Shown here: positions 1 to 8,299 of the stretch, in pieces | Numbering within the stretch: the first letter of the stretch is position 1 | Layout: every line of letters starts with the position of its first letter | Translations under genes and position numbers: made by a program | From: Rubrivivax sp. | GTDB lineage: Bacteria > Pseudomonadota > Gammaproteobacteria > Burkholderiales > Burkholderiaceae | Assembly: GCA_004211235.1 (NCBI GenBank) | Contig: SEEY01000055.1 | Location: 1-12,036, forward strand | DNA length: 12,036 nucleotides | Direction of reading: 5' to 3' | Notes under the pieces: model-generated | What the model was told of the DNA's origin: nothing | The model's input: only the letters and a program-made list of their open reading frames with translations | Databases searched by the model: none

Positions 1-864
1 GATGACGCGCCGGAACGCGGCGCTCATCGGCAGCTTGAGGTTCCACCCCTGCGAGGGCAGCGGCTGTTCGAACCAGCGGCGGTAGATCGCGTGAATCTCG
101 CCGCTGCGGTAAAGGCCTGCGAGCACGCCGTCCACCAGCGCCTTGAACTGCGGGTCGCCCTTGCGCAGGCCGATGGCATAGGGCTCGACGGTCAGCGCCT
201 GATCGGAGATGCGGTAGTCGTCCGCGCCCGGGCCCTGCGTCGCGAGCACGCTGCGCAGGATCACGTCGTCCATCAGGAAGGCCGACGCCCGGCCGCTGCG
301 CACGAGCTGCAAGCCCTCCGGATCGTCCAGGCCGCCGAGGATGCGGATGCCGAGGTTCTGCTGCTCATTCACCTTGGCCAGATGCTGGATGCTGGTGGTG
401 CCGATGGTGGACGCCACCGGCTGGCCGCGCAGATCCGCCAGGCTTTGCACGCGGTCCGAGGCACGCGCCAGCAGCCGCGTCTCCGCCACGAAGATGGTCA
501 GCGAAAAGGCCTGGTTGCGCGCCCGCTCGGCGTTGTGCGTCGTGATGCCGCACTCCAGGTCCAGCGTGCCGTTGATGACCAGCGGCATGCGCGTGGCGGA
601 AGCCACCTCGACGCGGCGTACTTCCAGGTCGGGCAGCTGCAGCTTCTGCCGGACGGCGCTGACGATGCGCTCGCAGAGCTCGACGGTGTAGCCGGTCGGG
701 CGCAGCTGGGCGTCGAGATAGGAGAACGGCAGCGACGCCGGCCGGTAGCCGATGACGATGACGCCGGTGTCGCGCACGCGGGTCAGCGTCGGCCCGTCGG
801 CCGCATGAGCAAGGCCCACGCAGAGCGCGAGCAGCGCCGCGCTAGCCTTCAGCCGCCGCTTCAT
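1..864 (-). CDS. Glutamate/aspartate-type ABC transporter substrate-binding protein (3' end beyond window)
   Basis: Periplasmic solute-binding protein of a polar amino acid ABC importer; it captures the ligand and delivers it to the membrane permease. I translated 288 codons with no stop before the window edge. The protein opens with a Sec signal peptide (MKRRLKASAALLALCVGLAHA, cleavage before ADG at about residue 21). It then has the family 3 binding-protein pattern: GYRPASLPFSYLD, PTGYTVELCERIV, LDLECGITTHNAERARNQAFS, a GTTS segment and SAFLMDDV. The end of the visible part (residues roughly 250-288, with WNLKLP) aligns with the last quarter of E. coli GltI, which is about 302 residues, so only a short C-terminus is probably missing. 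The ATG overlaps the end of rarA by 23 bp in another frame, with only a weak GGA upstream, which suggests translational coupling. No permease or ATPase gene is visible; they could lie to the left. Ligand specificity is inferred from GltI similarity. Confidence 0.85.
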   Translation of the reverse strand, partial: MKRRLKASAALLALCVGLAHAADGPTLTRVRDTGVIVIGYRPASLPFSYLDAQLRPTGYTVELCERIVSAVRQKLQLPDLEVRRVEVASATRMPLVINGTLDLECGITTHNAERARNQAFSLTIFVAETRLLARASDRVQSLADLRGQPVASTIGTTSIQHLAKVNEQQNLGIRILGGLDDPEGLQLVRSGRASAFLMDDVILRSVLATQGPGADDYRISDQALTVEPYAIGLRKGDPQFKALVDGVLAGLYRSGEIHAIYRRWFEQPLPSQGWNLKLPMSAAFRRVI

Positions 865-2140
865 CGTCCAGGCGGCGCAGTTCGGCCAGCTTGTCGGCAA
901 TGCGCGTCTCCAGGCCGCGCGGCACGGGCTCGTACCAGCGCTGGCTTTCGAGCCCGTCGGGCAGGTATTGCTCGCCAGCCGCGTACGCATTGGGCTCGTC
1001 GTGCGCGTAGCGGTAGGCCTTGCCATAGCCGAGCTCCTTCATGAGCTTGGTTGGCGCATTGCGCAGGTGGACGGGCACCGGGCGGGACTGGTCCTGCTTG
1101 ATGAAGGCCTTGACCGCGTTGAAAGCCTTGTAGACAGCATTCGACTTGGGTGCGATGGCCAGGTAGACAACCGCCTCGGCCAGCGCCAGCTCGCCCTCTG
1201 GGGAGCCCAGCCGCTCATACGTCTCGGCGGCATCCAGCGTGATGCGCAGCGCACGAGGGTCGGCCAGGCCGATGTCCTCGCTGGCCATGCGGATCAGGCG
1301 GCGCGAGATGTAGCGGGCGTCCACACCGCCGTCGACCATGCGGGCGAACCAGTAGAGCGCGCCGTCCGGGTGGCTGCCGCGCACGGACTTGTGCAGGGCG
1401 CTGATGACGTCGTAGAACTGGTCGCCTCCCTTGTCATAACGGCGCAACTGCTCGCCCAGCGTGCGTTCCAGCAGCGCTTCGTCGATGAGCTGACCATTGG
1501 CCAGAGACGCCGCGGATTCGAGCGCGTTCAGCAGCCGGCGCGCGTCGCCGTCGGCATAGCCGATCAGCCGGTCAGCGGCGGGCTGGGTCGGCGGCGCGAT
1601 GCCCAGCTCGGCCGACCCGCGCTCGATGAGCTGCTGCAACTCTTCCGCGTCCAGGCTCTTGAGCACCTGCACCTGTGCGCGCGACAGCAACGCGGAATTC
1701 ACCTCGAAGCTCGGGTTCTCGGTCGTGGCGCCGATGAAGGTGAACAGGCCGGACTCGACATGCGGCAGGAAGGCGTCCTGCTGGGCCTTGTTGAAGCGGT
1801 GCACCTCGTCGACGAACAGCACCGTGCGCCGGCCCTGCTGCGCCGCAATCTGCGCCCGGTCGACCGCCTCGCGGATGTCCTTCACGCCACCGAGCACGGC
1901 CGAGATGGCGATGAACTGCGCATCGAAGGCGCCGGCCACCAGCCGCGCCAGCGTCGTCTTGCCGACGCCCGGCGGGCCCCACAGGATCATGCTTTGCAGC
2001 CGCCCCGCCTCGAAGGCCGCGCGCAGCGGCATGCCCGGGCCGAGCAGATGGCGCTGACCGATGACCTCGTCCAGCGTTCTGGGCCGCAGCCGTTCGGCCA
2101 GCGGCTGCGCGGGCGGATCGGCGTCGAACAGACCGGTCAT
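842..2140 (-). CDS. rarA: Replication-associated recombination protein A (RarA/MgsA AAA+ ATPase)
   Basis: Cytoplasmic AAA+ ATPase of the RarA/Mgs1/WRNIP1 family, which acts at stalled replication forks with single-strand-binding protein and recombination factors. The 432-residue length is typical. Visible motifs, in order: the N-terminal PLAERLRPRTLDEVIGQ block (about 13-29), Walker A GPPGVGKT (55-62), Walker B VLFVDEVH (107-114) followed by RFNKAQQDAFLPHVE, the sensor-1 block GATTENPSFEVNSALLSR (137-154), and the sensor-2 DARRLLN. The C-terminal half carries the family's tetramerisation region, including the KSVRGSHPDGALYW, ISRRLIRMASEDIGLADP and HLRNAPTKLMKELGYG blocks. The start ATG overlaps the lolA stop in an ATGA arrangement, typical of translational coupling. 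Its place after ftsK and lolA is conserved from E. coli to betaproteobacteria. Identification is secure. Confidence 0.97.
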   Translation of the reverse strand: MTGLFDADPPAQPLAERLRPRTLDEVIGQRHLLGPGMPLRAAFEAGRLQSMILWGPPGVGKTTLARLVAGAFDAQFIAISAVLGGVKDIREAVDRAQIAAQQGRRTVLFVDEVHRFNKAQQDAFLPHVESGLFTFIGATTENPSFEVNSALLSRAQVQVLKSLDAEELQQLIERGSAELGIAPPTQPAADRLIGYADGDARRLLNALESAASLANGQLIDEALLERTLGEQLRRYDKGGDQFYDVISALHKSVRGSHPDGALYWFARMVDGGVDARYISRRLIRMASEDIGLADPRALRITLDAAETYERLGSPEGELALAEAVVYLAIAPKSNAVYKAFNAVKAFIKQDQSRPVPVHLRNAPTKLMKELGYGKAYRYAHDEPNAYAAGEQYLPDGLESQRWYEPVPRGLETRIADKLAELRRLDDEAAAEG

Positions 2141-2742
2141 TGCTCGATCAAATCGGCCCCGGCGGGCAGCTTGAACTGGAAGCGGTCGGCGGCCACCGGC
2201 ACATTCGCCTGAACGGCGCTGAAGTCCAGCCGCGAGCGCTGGCCGAAGCCATCGACGATCTCCATCGCTGCCAGTTCCTTGGCCTTGAAACCGAGCTTGA
2301 GGGACTGGATGGTCGACTCGGCCTGCTTAGGAATCGCCTGCACCCAGTCCAGCCCGGCCTCGCTCGGCTGCGCCTTCAGCGTGAAGTCGCGTTCGAGATT
2401 GGTGCCAGCCAGAATCGCAGCCGGCGTGGCGCCGAGCGCGTCGCCCAGCTTGCGCGAGCTGGCCTGGTTCAGGTCGGCGTCGTAGATCCAGACCTTCTGG
2501 CCATCGGCGACGATGGTCTGCTCGAAGGGCTTGGCGTAGCTGAAGCGGAAGCGGTTGGGCCGCTCGAATTCGAAGCTGCCCGAGGAGGTCTTCTTGCGCT
2601 TGCCGTCCGGCGACGTGACGGTCTGCGTGAAGTTGGCTTTGCCGCTCTTCACCTCACGGCCGAAATCACGCAGCGCATCCACGGCGTCGGCATGCGCCAC
2701 GCCGGCCAACAACAGCGTCAGGGAGAGCAGAAGTTTCTTCAT
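2137..2742 (-). CDS. lolA: Outer-membrane lipoprotein carrier protein LolA
   Basis: Periplasmic chaperone that takes lipoproteins released by the LolCDE transporter and hands them to LolB at the outer membrane. The product is 201 residues, the usual size. It starts with a Sec signal peptide, MKKLLLSLTLLLAGVAHA, with cleavage before DAVDAL at about residue 18. The mature part has the LolA beta-barrel signature: KANFTQTV, then GSFEFERPNRFRFSY (55-69) containing the family's conserved RP-x-x-F motif, then QTIVADGQKVWIYD and LNQ. It lies 9 nt after the ftsK stop and overlaps rarA by 4 nt. The sequence just upstream (rich in C and A) has no strong Shine-Dalgarno, so translation may be coupled to ftsK. 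Family and position both support the name. Confidence 0.95.
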   Translation of the reverse strand: MKKLLLSLTLLLAGVAHADAVDALRDFGREVKSGKANFTQTVTSPDGKRKKTSSGSFEFERPNRFRFSYAKPFEQTIVADGQKVWIYDADLNQASSRKLGDALGATPAAILAGTNLERDFTLKAQPSEAGLDWVQAIPKQAESTIQSLKLGFKAKELAAMEIVDGFGQRSRLDFSAVQANVPVAADRFQFKLPAGADLIEQ

Positions 2743-2751
2743 TCGTTGGGA

Positions 2752-5148
2752 TCACTCGTCGCGTTTGGGGATGATCAATTCACGGCTGCCGTTGGACGCC
2801 AGCGCCCCGACAAGCCCGGAGTTCTCCATCTGCTCCAGCAGCCGCGCGGCGCGGTTGTAGCCGATGCGCAGATGGCGCTGCACCAGCGAGATCGACGCCT
2901 TGCGATGCTGCAGCACGATGGCCACGGCCTGGTCATACATCGGGTCGGCCTCGCCGGCGGATTCACCCGGCGCCGGCGCTTCGCCATCGATGCCGTCGAG
3001 CACGCCGCCTTCGAGAATGCCTTCGATGTAATTCGGTTCACCCTGGGACTTGATGTACTCCACAACGCGGTGGACCTCGTCGTCGCTGACAAAGGCGCCG
3101 TGCACGCGGATCGGCAGGCCGGTGCCGGAGGGCATGTAGAGCATGTCGCCCATGCCGAGCAGCGCTTCGGCGCCCATCTGGTCGAGGATGGTGCGGCTGT
3201 CGATCTTGCTGCTGACCTGGAAGGACAGGCGCGTCGGGATGTTGGCCTTGATGAGGCCGGTGATGACGTCCACCGACGGCCGCTGCGTGGCCAGGATCAG
3301 GTGGATGCCGGCCGCCCGCGCCTTCTGCGCCAGGCGCGCGATCAGCTCCTCGATCTTCTTGCCCACCACCATCATCAGGTCGGCCAGTTCGTCGATGACG
3401 ACCACGATGAAAGGCAGGCGCTCGAGCGGCTCGGGCTCGTCGTTGTTCAGCGCAAAGGGGTTGGGAATGCTGATGCCGTTGGCCTTGGCCTCGTCGATCT
3501 TCTTGTTGTAGCCGGCCAGATTGCGCACGCCCATCTTGGACATGAGCTTGTAGCGCCGCTCCATCTCGCCGACACACCAGTTCAGCGCATTGCTGGCCTG
3601 TTTCATGTCCGTCACGACCGGCGCCAGCAGATGCGGGATGCCCTCGTAGACGCTCATCTCCAGCATCTTCGGATCGATGAGGATGAGCCGCACATCGCGC
3701 GCCTCGGCCTTGTAGAGCAGGCTGAGGATCATCGCGTTGATGCCCACCGACTTGCCCGAGCCGGTCGTGCCGGCGACCAGGCAGTGCGGCATCTTGGCGA
3801 GGTCGGCGACGATGGGCAGGCCGACGATGTCCTTGCCCAGTCCCATGGTCAGCTGGGATGCGGCGTCAGCATAGACCTGCGAGCCCAGGATTTCCGACAG
3901 CTTGATCGTCTGGCGGCGCGCATTCGGCAGCTCCAGCGCCATGTAGTTCTTGCCCGGAATGGTCTCGACGACGCGGATGGACACCAGGCTCAATGAGCGC
4001 GCCAGGTCCTTGGCAAGGCCGACGATCTGCGAGCCCTTGACGCCGGTGGCCGGCTCGATTTCGTAGCGCGTGATGACCGGCCCGGGCGAAGCGGCGACGA
4101 CATGCACCTCGACGCCGAAGTCGCGCAGCTTCTTCTCGATGAGCCGGCTGGTCATTTCCAGCGATTCGGGCGTCACCGTTTCCTGGCGGCCGGGGGCGGC
4201 ATCGAGCAGATCGACTTGCGGCAGCTTCGCGTCACCGGCATCGACGAACAGCGTCTGCTGGCGCTCCTTGGCCACGCGCGTGGACTGCGGCACTTCGACG
4301 AGCGGCGCCTCGATGACGAGCGGTGCATGGTCGACTCCGCCGTGTTCCCACTGGCGCTCGATCTGGCGCTCGACCTCGACCTCCTGCTCCCGCTCCTTCA
4401 CCGCCTGCTCGCCCGCCCTTTGGTCGGCCTTGATCTCCCGCTTCTCGATGCGCTGCTCGCGCAGCTGCTCGATGCGCTCGCCAATGCGCTCGGCCAGGTG
4501 GCCCCAGGAGAAGCGGAACGCCCAGGACAGGCCCGTCAGCAGCAGCACGATCCAGACGACGCCGGAGCCGGCGAAGCCCAGGCCCTTCATGCCCAAAGGC
4601 CCGAGCGCGTAACCGATCAGGCCGCCGGCGTGACCGGGCAGCCGCGGCTCGACGGCGTACAGCCGGCTCCACTCCAGCGCACAGCTGGCGGCCATCAGCA
4701 GCAGCACCCCCGCCCAAGCCCTCGCACGCTGGCTCCAGCGCAGCGCGGGCGCAATGTCGTGGCGAAGCAGGCCGGCCAGACTGCGCAGCCAGCCACGCAG
4801 CGCCAGCAGCGGCAGCCACCACGCGGAAAATCCGAACAGGAAGAGCAGGCCGTCAGACAGCCAGGCGCCGAAACTGCCAACGCGGTTGCCGACCAGGTCG
4901 CGCTGGCCGCTGGTGCTGAAGGCCGCGTCGCGAAGATCGTGCGTGGCCATTGCCAGCAACAGCAGCGCGAGCAGCAGGGCCGTGAGGGCCAGCCAGAGCG
5001 GCGTACGCAGCAATCGCGAGGTGGCCGAAGGCGGCGCCACATCGCGTCTGGGCGCCTGTCGGCGCGCGGGCTTGGCGGGGGCGACGGACTCGCCGGTTGC
5101 AGCGGCGGCGTCCTGGCCACCCAGCAGGGAACCGAGGGGAAAACTCAT
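2752..5148 (-). CDS. ftsK: DNA translocase FtsK
   Basis: Septum-anchored ATP-driven DNA pump that clears chromosome ends from the closing division site and activates XerCD at dif. Numbering is from the ATG at 5148 (798 residues). The N-terminal domain has four membrane segments (about 51-69, 99-118, 145-159 and 189-211). A charged, Glu/Arg-rich linker with a likely coiled coil follows (about 215-266). The motor has Walker [10 protein letters not shown] (459-467), ILIDPK, and Walker [13 protein letters not shown] (581-592), then [20 protein letters not shown]. The gamma winged-helix domain (about 733-795) includes the [11 protein letters not shown] helix expected to read KOPS sequences. The linker is far shorter than the several-hundred-residue linker of E. 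coli FtsK. An in-frame GTG at 5154 could add two residues; I prefer the ATG, though neither has a clear Shine-Dalgarno. It follows the Crp/Fnr gene by 16 nt and probably shares its transcript. Confidence 0.96.
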   Translation of the reverse strand: MSFPLGSLLGGQDAAAATGESVAPAKPARRQAPRRDVAPPSATSRLLRTPLWLALTALLLALLLLAMATHDLRDAAFSTSGQRDLVGNRVGSFGAWLSDGLLFLFGFSAWWLPLLALRGWLRSLAGLLRHDIAPALRWSQRARAWAGVLLLMAASCALEWSRLYAVEPRLPGHAGGLIGYALGPLGMKGLGFAGSGVVWIVLLLTGLSWAFRFSWGHLAERIGERIEQLREQRIEKREIKADQRAGEQAVKEREQEVEVERQIERQWEHGGVDHAPLVIEAPLVEVPQSTRVAKERQQTLFVDAGDAKLPQVDLLDAAPGRQETVTPESLEMTSRLIEKKLRDFGVEVHVVAASPGPVITRYEIEPATGVKGSQIVGLAKDLARSLSLVSIRVVETIPGKNYMALELPNARRQTIKLSEILGSQVYADAASQLTMGLGKDIVGLPIVADLAKMPHCLVAGTTGSGKSVGINAMILSLLYKAEARDVRLILIDPKMLEMSVYEGIPHLLAPVVTDMKQASNALNWCVGEMERRYKLMSKMGVRNLAGYNKKIDEAKANGISIPNPFALNNDEPEPLERLPFIVVVIDELADLMMVVGKKIEELIARLAQKARAAGIHLILATQRPSVDVITGLIKANIPTRLSFQVSSKIDSRTILDQMGAEALLGMGDMLYMPSGTGLPIRVHGAFVSDDEVHRVVEYIKSQGEPNYIEGILEGGVLDGIDGEAPAPGESAGEADPMYDQAVAIVLQHRKASISLVQRHLRIGYNRAARLLEQMENSGLVGALASNGSRELIIPKRDE

Positions 5149-5164
5149 CCCCACATTGTCACTG

Positions 5165-5833
5165 TCAATCGTGGGTCAGCCGTTCCTTGATGACCACCGA
5201 ACCGTTCTCAAGCGTTTCAATCACGCCGCGCTCTTCCAGGTCCTTCATGACACGGCTGACCATCTCGCGCGAAGCGCCGACGACCTTGGCCATGTCCTGC
5301 CGGGAGACCTTGCCCCGGATGAGCTTGATGCCCTTTTCGTCCTCGGACATGTCCAGCAGCGTGCGTGCAACGCGGCCGTAGACGTCCAGCAGTGCCAGCG
5401 ACTCGATCTGGCGATCAGCGTTGCGCAGCCGCGCCACCAGACCGCGCAGGATGCCGTACGACAGGCTGCTGGCCTCGGGCAGGCAACGCGCGAATTCCAG
5501 CCGGCCAAGCACGAGCATGTCGGTCTGCACCTCGGCGCGCACAGTGGCCGAATGGGGCTCGTTGTCGATCAGGCTCATCTCGCCGACGTAGTCGCCGGAC
5601 TGCAGCACGGCGAGGATGACCTCGCGGCCGCGATGGTCGGCCGTCAGCACGCGGGCTCGACCGTTCAGCAGGATGAACAGCGCGTTGGACTTGGTGCCCT
5701 GCTCGACGATCAGTTCGCCCCGCTTGAAGCGGCGCTTGACGACGCTGTCGGCGATCGACTGGGCCTGGTCGGTCGTCAGCATCGAGAACAGCGGAACACG
5801 GCGGATCAGGTCGAGGTTGGAAATCATCGCCAT
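5165..5833 (-). CDS. Crp/Fnr-family transcriptional regulator
   Basis: DNA-binding regulator of 222 residues, the normal family size. The N-terminal cyclic-nucleotide-binding-like beta-barrel spans about 10-120 and has the pocket loop [15 protein letters not shown] (84-98). The C-terminal winged helix has [20 protein letters not shown] (177-196). The recognition helix SREMVSR keeps the Arg-Glu-x3-Arg spacing of E. coli CRP, so a TGTGA/TCACA-like target is plausible (inference). The pocket has His94 where CRP has the arginine that contacts the cAMP phosphate, so ligand binding is uncertain. No Fnr-type iron-sulfur cysteine cluster is present; the only cysteine is Cys117. The start is supported by GGAG at 5842-5845, seven nt before the ATG; a second ATG at 5827 is further from it. 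Gene order places it where E. coli has lrp, between trxB and ftsK. Its regulon is unknown from this sequence. Confidence 0.92.
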   Translation of the reverse strand: MAMISNLDLIRRVPLFSMLTTDQAQSIADSVVKRRFKRGELIVEQGTKSNALFILLNGRARVLTADHRGREVILAVLQSGDYVGEMSLIDNEPHSATVRAEVQTDMLVLGRLEFARCLPEASSLSYGILRGLVARLRNADRQIESLALLDVYGRVARTLLDMSEDEKGIKLIRGKVSRQDMAKVVGASREMVSRVMKDLEERGVIETLENGSVVIKERLTHD

Positions 5834-6967
<1,134 letters not shown>

Positions 6968-6972
6968 TCCGG

Positions 6973-6988
6973 GCGCTGACCGCAGCGC
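6973..6988 (+). repeat. Small perfect hairpin after trxB
   Basis: GCGCTG (6973-6978), loop ACCG, CAGCGC (6983-6988) begins 5 bp after the trxB stop and ends just before the -35 of the rpmB promoter. There is no T-run, so it is at best a weak terminator or an mRNA 3'-end stabiliser. Confidence 0.4.
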
Positions 6989-6989
6989 G

Positions 6990-7018
6990 TGGACTGGTTA
7001 CGGGTTTGCCGCTATACT
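6990..7018 (+). promoter_or_regulatory. Sigma-70-type promoter of rpmB-rpmG
   Basis: The -10 TATACT (7013-7018) matches the consensus in five of six positions. It is preceded by a 17-nt spacer and TGGACT (6990-6995), which matches the -35 in four of six positions. Transcription would begin near 7025, giving a leader of about 133 nt before the L28 start codon. The spacing and match are the best in the window, as expected for a ribosomal protein operon. Confidence 0.75.
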
Positions 7019-7024
7019 CGCGGG

Positions 7025-7157
7025 CTTGCCTGCCGGATAGACCGCGCTTGGCCGCTGAGAACATTCAGGGGTCGGGTTTAGCAGGCATTTGCGGTCAATG
7101 GGTTGCCAGCGAGTTCTTCGCAGCAACTGGTCCTCGTCGTCAAACTGGAGAAGCGTC
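7025..7157 (+). promoter_or_regulatory. Structured 5' leader of rpmB, possible autoregulatory RNA
   Basis: The leader can form nested helices: TGCCTGC (7027-7033) with GCAGGCA (7081-7087), enclosing GACC (7040-7043) with GGTC (7070-7073), enclosing CTGA (7055-7058) with TCAG (7065-7068). A separate hairpin follows: GTTGC (7102-7106) with GCAAC (7123-7127), and GCGA (7109-7112) with TCGC (7118-7121), closing a five-base loop. This second hairpin ends 19 nt before the Shine-Dalgarno at 7147-7150. Long folded leaders often mediate feedback by ribosomal proteins; that role is inferred here and I do not recognise a named motif. Confidence 0.4.
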
Positions 7158-7391
7158 ATGGCACGCGTCTGTCAAGTCACGGGCAAGAAGCCCATGGTCG
7201 GGAACAACGTTTCCCACGCCAACAACAAAACCAAGCGTCGGTTCCTGCCGAACCTGCAATACCGCCGGTTCTTCGTGGAATCCGAAAACCGCTGGATTCG
7301 CCTGCGCATCACGAACGCCGCCCTTCGTTTGATTGACAAGGTCGGCATCGACCAGGTCATCGCCGACCTGCGTGCCAAGGGCGAGCTGTAA
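7158..7391 (+). CDS. rpmB: 50S ribosomal protein L28 (bL28)
   Basis: Large-subunit ribosomal protein of 77 residues, typical for proteobacterial L28. It starts [20 protein letters not shown] and contains the conserved [13 protein letters not shown] and [17 protein letters not shown] stretches, then the C-terminal [17 protein letters not shown]. The start is fixed by GGAG at 7147-7150, seven nt before the ATG, and by homology. The frame stays open upstream to an ATG at 7098 and a TTG at 7089, but those would add a leader that L28 proteins do not have. It is followed after 37 nt by rpmG, the standard bacterial pair. Confidence 0.98.
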   Translation: MARVCQVTGKKPMVGNNVSHANNKTKRRFLPNLQYRRFFVESENRWIRLRITNAALRLIDKVGIDQVIADLRAKGEL

Positions 7392-7428
7392 AGCGCGCCG
7401 TTCACTGACCTACTGAAGGAACAAGACC

Positions 7429-7599
7429 ATGGCATCCAAAGGCGGCCGCGAGAAGATCAAGCTGGAGTCCACTGCGGGCACCGGCCACTTCTACACAACG
7501 AACAAGAACAAGAAGACGACGCCCGAAAAGCTCGAATTCATGAAGTTCGATCCGAAGGTGCGCAAGCACGTCCTGTACAAGGAAATCAAGCTGAAGTGA
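7429..7599 (+). CDS. rpmG: 50S ribosomal protein L33 (bL33)
   Basis: Large-subunit ribosomal protein of 56 residues, too short for many ORF thresholds. The product starts [20 protein letters not shown] and has the family core [16 protein letters not shown] followed by [17 protein letters not shown]. It has no cysteine, so it is the zinc-independent form of L33. AAGGA at 7416-7420 lies eight nt before the ATG. It forms an operon with rpmB and ends before a strong terminator at 7638-7677. Confidence 0.97.
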   Translation: MASKGGREKIKLESTAGTGHFYTTNKNKKTTPEKLEFMKFDPKVRKHVLYKEIKLK

Positions 7600-7637
7600 T
7601 GCGCCGGGCGGCTTGACCGCCTTCGCTCCCGCAGCAA

Positions 7638-7677
7638 GACAAAACCCGCCAAGCGGCAACGCTGGCGGGTTTTTGTC
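7638..7677. terminator. Bidirectional Rho-independent terminator
   Basis: CCCGCC (7645-7650) pairs with GGCGGG (7664-7669). A single bulged A (7651) separates it from an inner stem AGCG/CGCT closed by a GCAA tetraloop (7656-7659), a stable GNRA-type loop. A T5 run follows at 7670-7674, and AAAA precedes the stem at 7641-7644, so the minus strand also has a T-run. It sits between convergent rpmG and the DUF3016 gene and can stop both. Smaller perfect hairpins flank it at 7607-7621 (GGCGG/CCGCC) and 7684-7702 (GGCGGCC/GGCCGCC). Confidence 0.9.
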
Positions 7678-7706
7678 TTTGGCGGCGGCCTTCTTGGCCG
7701 CCTGCT

Positions 7707-8198
7707 TCAGCGCGGCTCGGCGGACGCGGTGGCCGTGCGGAACTCGCTCTGGAACCAGCGGTCGATCATGCGTTTTTCATAGCGCAGCGACTCGCTCGCG
7801 AAGTAGCTGTTGAAGCCGTCCTGGTAGTTCATGTCACGCAGCGTGGCCTTGCCCTGCTGCACGACCTTGTCGCCATCGCGCACCTCGTACTCCAGCGAGA
7901 TGGAGGGCAGCGTCACCGTGCGCATGACCCGCAGCCATGTCGCGCTGCGGCCAAAGGGCTCGACCTGGCCCGCCAGGTCCACGTCCGTCACGCTGATGCG
8001 GACATCACGGCCAGGCAGGTATTTCTGAGCTTGCGCAACGAGGTGGGTTTGAATGTCCTTCAGGACATCCTCGTCCCTGAAGCCGTTGTTGTCCTTGATG
8101 TCGATGAAGGACTCGGGCTTCACGAAGTTCACCTGCACGTCGGCTTGCGCCGCGGCAGTGAGGGCCAACAGGCCCAAGGTGATCCAGCGATATTTCAT
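7707..8198 (-). CDS. DUF3016 domain-containing secreted protein
   Basis: Small exported protein of unknown function, 163 residues. The start at 8198 is chosen because a perfect AGGAGG (8205-8210) lies six nt upstream and the protein then begins with a clean Sec signal peptide, MKYRWITLGLLALTAAAQA, cleaved before DVQ at about residue 19; the in-frame start at 8249 would add 17 residues and hide the signal. The mature part has the DUF3016 pattern: VNFVKPESFIDIKD, a helix over LKDIQTHLVAQAQKYLP, VTDVDLAGQVEPF (71-83), LPSISLEYEVRDGDKV and LRDMNYQD. Many proteobacterial proteins share this layout and none is characterised to my knowledge. The location is probably periplasmic, with no lipobox cysteine. 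It stands alone, bounded by terminators on both sides. Confidence 0.85.
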   Translation of the reverse strand: MKYRWITLGLLALTAAAQADVQVNFVKPESFIDIKDNNGFRDEDVLKDIQTHLVAQAQKYLPGRDVRISVTDVDLAGQVEPFGRSATWLRVMRTVTLPSISLEYEVRDGDKVVQQGKATLRDMNYQDGFNSYFASESLRYEKRMIDRWFQSEFRTATASAEPR

Positions 8199-8251
8199 GG
8201 CAGGCCTCCTGAAAAATAAGACTGCGTGTTCCGAGTCTAGGCCAGCCAAGG

Positions 8252-8281
8252 AAAAAGGGCGCCCGTCAAGGGCGCCCTTTT
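8252..8281 (-). terminator. Rho-independent terminator of the desaturase gene
   Basis: A perfect eight-pair stem, GGGCGCCC (8257-8264) with GGGCGCCC (8270-8277), closes a GTCAA loop. Reading on the minus strand it is followed by a T5 run (8256-8252). It begins 19 bp after the desaturase stop. The plus strand also has TTTT after the stem, so it could work in both directions. Confidence 0.9.
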
Positions 8282-8299
8282 ACAGAAGCGAAACCTGGG

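Noticed and set aside
968..2212. Long plus-strand frame opposite rarA
   Set aside because: Shadow of rarA with biased composition and no recognisable domain.
2140..3996. Open frame of 618 codons on the plus strand
   Set aside because: It is antisense to lolA and ftsK, both certain genes. Its translation is low-complexity, rich in Arg, Ala, Gln and His, as expected from a GC-rich shadow frame.
7089..7157. In-frame N-terminal extension of L28
   Set aside because: L28 proteins start MSRVCQ/MARVCQ, and the Shine-Dalgarno is directly before 7158. The extension bases fold into a leader hairpin instead.
8199..8249. Longer N-terminus for the DUF3016 protein
   Set aside because: A perfect AGGAGG and a clean signal peptide support the start at 8198; the extension would precede the signal peptide.
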